7,316 bases of DNA, taken from NCBI GenBank assembly GCA_031178305.1, contig JAPSJG010000186.1, positions 1 through 7,316 of the forward strand. The letters are read 5' to 3'. Shown here in pieces: positions 5,627 to 7,316 of the stretch. Each line of letters begins with the position of its first letter. The stretch's first letter is position 1. The notes below the pieces were generated by a model that saw only the letters and a program-made list of their open reading frames with translations, ran no database searches and had not been told where the DNA came from. The position numbers and the translations under genes were made by a program. The stretch comes from Sinorhizobium sp. Its GTDB lineage: Bacteria; Pseudomonadota; Alphaproteobacteria; Rhizobiales; Rhizobiaceae.

Positions 5627-6658
5627 TCAGTTGTCTTGCTTCGGCGCGTGAGGGCGCGGCGCCAAAGAAACCAGTTGGCGATTGCCAGGGAATAGGAGGC
5701 CGGTCAGGTCATAGCGACCGACGGCAAGGAAGGTGAGCAGCAATAGCCCCCAGGCGAAATCACGCACGAAGTTGGACAAGCCGCCGAAGTTGAGAAGGCT
5801 CGACATAAGCTGCAGCGCCACGGCGCTCAGCACCACGCAGATCACGCGCCCGTAGCCGCCTTCGGGCTTCACGCCGGCCATGACAGCGATCAGGATCGTG
5901 ATCAGCAGGTAGGAACTGCCGTAGTCGAACTTAACGTTGACGTTGCGCGCGGCGATGATGACGCCCGCCAGCCCCGACAGCGTGCCACTGATCGCATAGG
6001 TTGCTATCAGCACGCTATTCTTCGGAAACCCGGCATAGAGTGCTGCCTTCGGATTGGTGCCCATCAGCATCAGCCAGAGCCCATAGGGCGTGAACTTCAA
6101 GGCGGCCGCGATCAACCCCGCTACTAAGACGAAGATCAGGAAGCTGATAGGCACTTCCAGGAACATGTCGTTGCCGATGCTGGAAAGGAGCGCCGGGCTA
6201 CCGACCATTACGGCCTTGCCGCCGGAGACGACGACCGCGAGCCCCATAAACGCCATCTGCGTGCCGAGCGTGCAAAGGATCGGCGTGATGTTGAGGTTTG
6301 AGATCAGCAGCCCGTTGATCACGCCACCGGAAAGACCGATCGCCACCGCGCCGCAGATGAAGGCCTGGCTGAAAGCCAGCTCGCTTTCGGCGCTCGACAG
6401 GAACGATGACACGATCACCGCGGAGAGGACGCCGGAGAGGTTCGCAAGCGCGATACCCGATAGGTCGATGCCACCATTGCCGGAGCACATGGCGAGCATG
6501 ACACCAATCGCCAGAAGGCCGATTTCTGGCAGTTGGCTCGCCATCGACTGGAGATTGAACAGCGACAGGAAGGAGCCGTCCGATATGACGGCACCGACGA
6601 CCAGCAGCAGGCAATTGATGGCAACGAGCATGACCAGCTGCCCGCCAGTCTTTTGCAT
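5627..6658 (-). CDS. Sugar ABC transporter permease (CUT2 / BPD_transp_2 family), permease A
   Basis: This 343-residue inner-membrane protein is the first gene of the operon and the likely partner of the permease at 1910-2944. It has about nine or ten hydrophobic segments, starting almost at the N-terminus (8-26), so it lacks the 30-residue cytoplasmic leader of its partner. Family landmarks are NGGIDLSGIALANLSG (61-76), GGVINGLLISNLNITP (111-126), and the ATPase-contacting loop MGTNPKAALYAGF (199-211). Where the partner has a glycine-rich GGARITGGTG, this one has GVKPEGGYGRV (262-272). The C-terminal tail of about 20 residues is polar and proline-containing. GGGAGGAG sits just upstream of the ATG with good spacing. 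The stop is 24 nt before the binding-protein start. It resembles LsrD/RhaQ-type second permeases; the solute is not known. Confidence 0.95.
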   Translation of the reverse strand: MQKTGGQLVMLVAINCLLLVVGAVISDGSFLSLFNLQSMASQLPEIGLLAIGVMLAMCSGNGGIDLSGIALANLSGVLSAVIVSSFLSSAESELAFSQAFICGAVAIGLSGGVINGLLISNLNITPILCTLGTQMAFMGLAVVVSGGKAVMVGSPALLSSIGNDMFLEVPISFLIFVLVAGLIAAALKFTPYGLWLMLMGTNPKAALYAGFPKNSVLIATYAISGTLSGLAGVIIAARNVNVKFDYGSSYLLITILIAVMAGVKPEGGYGRVICVVLSAVALQLMSSLLNFGGLSNFVRDFAWGLLLLTFLAVGRYDLTGLLFPGNRQLVSLAPRPHAPKQDN

Positions 6659-6671
6659 GGTCTCCTCCCAT

Positions 6672-6702
6672 GTTTAGTAAATGACTGCAAGCTTTACTAA
6701 AC
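6672..6702. promoter_or_regulatory. Paired operator sites in front of the operon
   Basis: GTTTAGTAAA (6672-6681) and TTTACTAAAC (6693-6702) are perfect reverse complements separated by 11 bp. Each is also most of an 11-bp palindrome, GTTTA-(C/G)-TAAAC, with a single mismatch at one end (6672-6682 and 6692-6702). The two centres are 20 bp apart, about two helical turns, so two repressor dimers could bind the same face. The pair lies 14 to 44 bp upstream of the permease A start, where bound repressor would block transcription initiation or early elongation. The likely binder is the divergent LacI-family protein. Confidence 0.8.
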
Positions 6703-6704
6703 TG

Positions 6705-6731
6705 GTTATCAAAGGCCGTTGCGGTCTGCAA
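6705..6731 (-). promoter_or_regulatory. Possible operon promoter
   Basis: On the minus strand TTGCAG (6726-6731) and GATAAC (6705-6710) are separated by 15 bp. They are weak -35 and -10 matches with a short spacer. The placement is attractive because the start point would fall inside the operator pair at 6672-6702. This is a guess from position and partial consensus only. Confidence 0.3.
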
Positions 6732-6803
6732 GCTGATTTTCAATGGATTTCGATTGCGGAAACCCGATTTTTGTCCTACGCCTCCAAATCAAGCGGGACG
6801 TGT

Positions 6804-6814
6804 GTTTACTAAAC
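6804..6814. promoter_or_regulatory. Operator site in front of the LacI-family gene
   Basis: GTTTACTAAAC is a perfect 11-bp palindrome around a central C and the best copy of the motif found at 6672-6702. It lies 45 bp upstream of the regulator start, so it probably mediates self-regulation or forms a loop with the operon-side pair, whose centres are 112 and 132 bp away. Confidence 0.75.
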
Positions 6815-6859
6815 TTATTCGCTCCTGCAGCATGGAAATGGGGAGCCGGACAGGCGCGC

Positions 6860-7316
6860 ATGAGGGAAAAGAAGACTCTGACGATTCGGGATATCGCGGA
6901 CGCGGCAGGCGTTTCGCCGGCCACGGTCTCCCTCGTCCTGAATGGAAAGGGGGACATTTCCGGAGTGACGCGAGCGCGCGTGCTCGAGGCGGTCGCCAAC
7001 CTGAAATACGTGCCACGTGCGACCAAGAGCAGTTTCGAGCCTGGGGAAACTTTACGGTTCCTGAAGATTGCGAAACACGGCCATACGGTCAATCGCGACC
7101 ACAGCGTCTTCATCTCCGACTACATCGACGGCATGTCGGCGGAGGCCACGCGCCGAAACTATACGCTGGAGGTCGTCAGTTTCGAGGGGCAACCGATCAG
7201 CTCGGTCGCCGAATCGCTGGCCGGTGCCCCGATCAGCGGCGTCATTGCACTCGGCACGGAGCTTACCGAAGCCGATATACGCCTGATCCAGGGGCTGGGC
7301 GTGCCGACGGTGTTCA
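6860..7316 (+). CDS. LacI-family transcriptional regulator (5' part, runs off the window)
   Basis: The first 152 residues are present and the gene continues past the right edge. Residues 7-28 form the LacI helix-turn-helix (LTIRDIADAAGVSPATVS then LVLNG), followed by helix 3 and YVP at 50-52. From about 68 the periplasmic-binding-like effector domain begins (LRFLKIAKHGHTVNRDHS, then FISDYIDGMSAEA), and GVIALGTEL is its first core strand. Two DNA-contact positions are unusual: Leu25 replaces the recognition-helix Arg (LacI R22), and Phe59 aligns with the minor-groove hinge Leu (LacI L56). The start is ATG 6860 with AGG 5 nt upstream; the nearby ATGs at 6832 and 6838 are in another frame. It faces away from the operon and shares its operators, so it most likely represses the operon and itself, with the imported solute or its phosphate as inducer (inference). 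Confidence 0.93.
   Translation, partial: MREKKTLTIRDIADAAGVSPATVSLVLNGKGDISGVTRARVLEAVANLKYVPRATKSSFEPGETLRFLKIAKHGHTVNRDHSVFISDYIDGMSAEATRRNYTLEVVSFEGQPISSVAESLAGAPISGVIALGTELTEADIRLIQGLGVPTVF

Noticed and set aside
6754..6782. Possible plus-strand promoter for the regulator (TTGCGG, 17 bp, TACGCC)
   Set aside because: The -35 and spacer are fair, but the -10 has almost no consensus bases, so I did not list it.
1..7316. CRISPR arrays, tRNA or rRNA genes, insertion sequences
   Set aside because: No regularly spaced repeats, no tRNA-like cloverleaf and no transposase motif were seen on either strand.

Overview
The window holds one compact sugar-uptake and phosphorylation operon on the minus strand and the start of a divergent LacI-family regulator gene on the plus strand. 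The DNA is GC-rich by eye, with strong G/C preference at third codon positions. The protein families (CUT2 sugar ABC transporter, ATP-type DhaK/DhaL, divergent LacI regulator) and the sequence style fit an alphaproteobacterium, most likely of the Rhizobiales (Rhizobium, Sinorhizobium or Agrobacterium type). That assignment is inference; there is no rRNA or other taxonomic marker here.

Layout, right to left in the direction of operon transcription: a LacI-family regulator begins at 6860 and runs off the right edge. The 201-bp divergent region (6659-6859) carries three copies of an 11-bp palindromic operator, GTTTA(C/G)TAAAC or close to it. The minus-strand operon then reads: permease A (6658-5627), periplasmic sugar-binding protein (5602-4592), a 97-bp gap with two hairpins, double-domain ATPase (4494-2941), permease B (2944-1910, 4-bp overlap with the ATPase gene), DhaK (1886-885), DhaL (875-237), and a GC-rich terminator-like hairpin at 188-218. 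Nothing can be firmly assigned in 1-187.

How the parts probably work together: the binding protein captures a small sugar or polyol-like solute. Two different permease subunits and the fused ATPase import it, and the DhaK-DhaL pair phosphorylates it or a ketose made from it. The LacI regulator probably senses the solute or its phosphate and releases the operators. DhaK keeps Gly53, His56, Asp109 and His218 at the E. coli numbering, so it should phosphorylate a hydroxy-ketone. Residues near both active sites differ from classical dihydroxyacetone kinases, so dihydroxyacetone is not certain; a C4 ketose such as erythrulose is an alternative. No dehydrogenase, isomerase or aldolase is present to fix the pathway.

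The most notable points are: an ATPase with one complete and one fully degenerate composite ATP site; an odd-length operator with no central CG, paired with a regulator that lacks the usual hinge leucine and recognition-helix arginine; and a divergent DhaK/DhaL pair. Gene content is that of a known class of transport operon, but its substrate cannot be read from the sequence.
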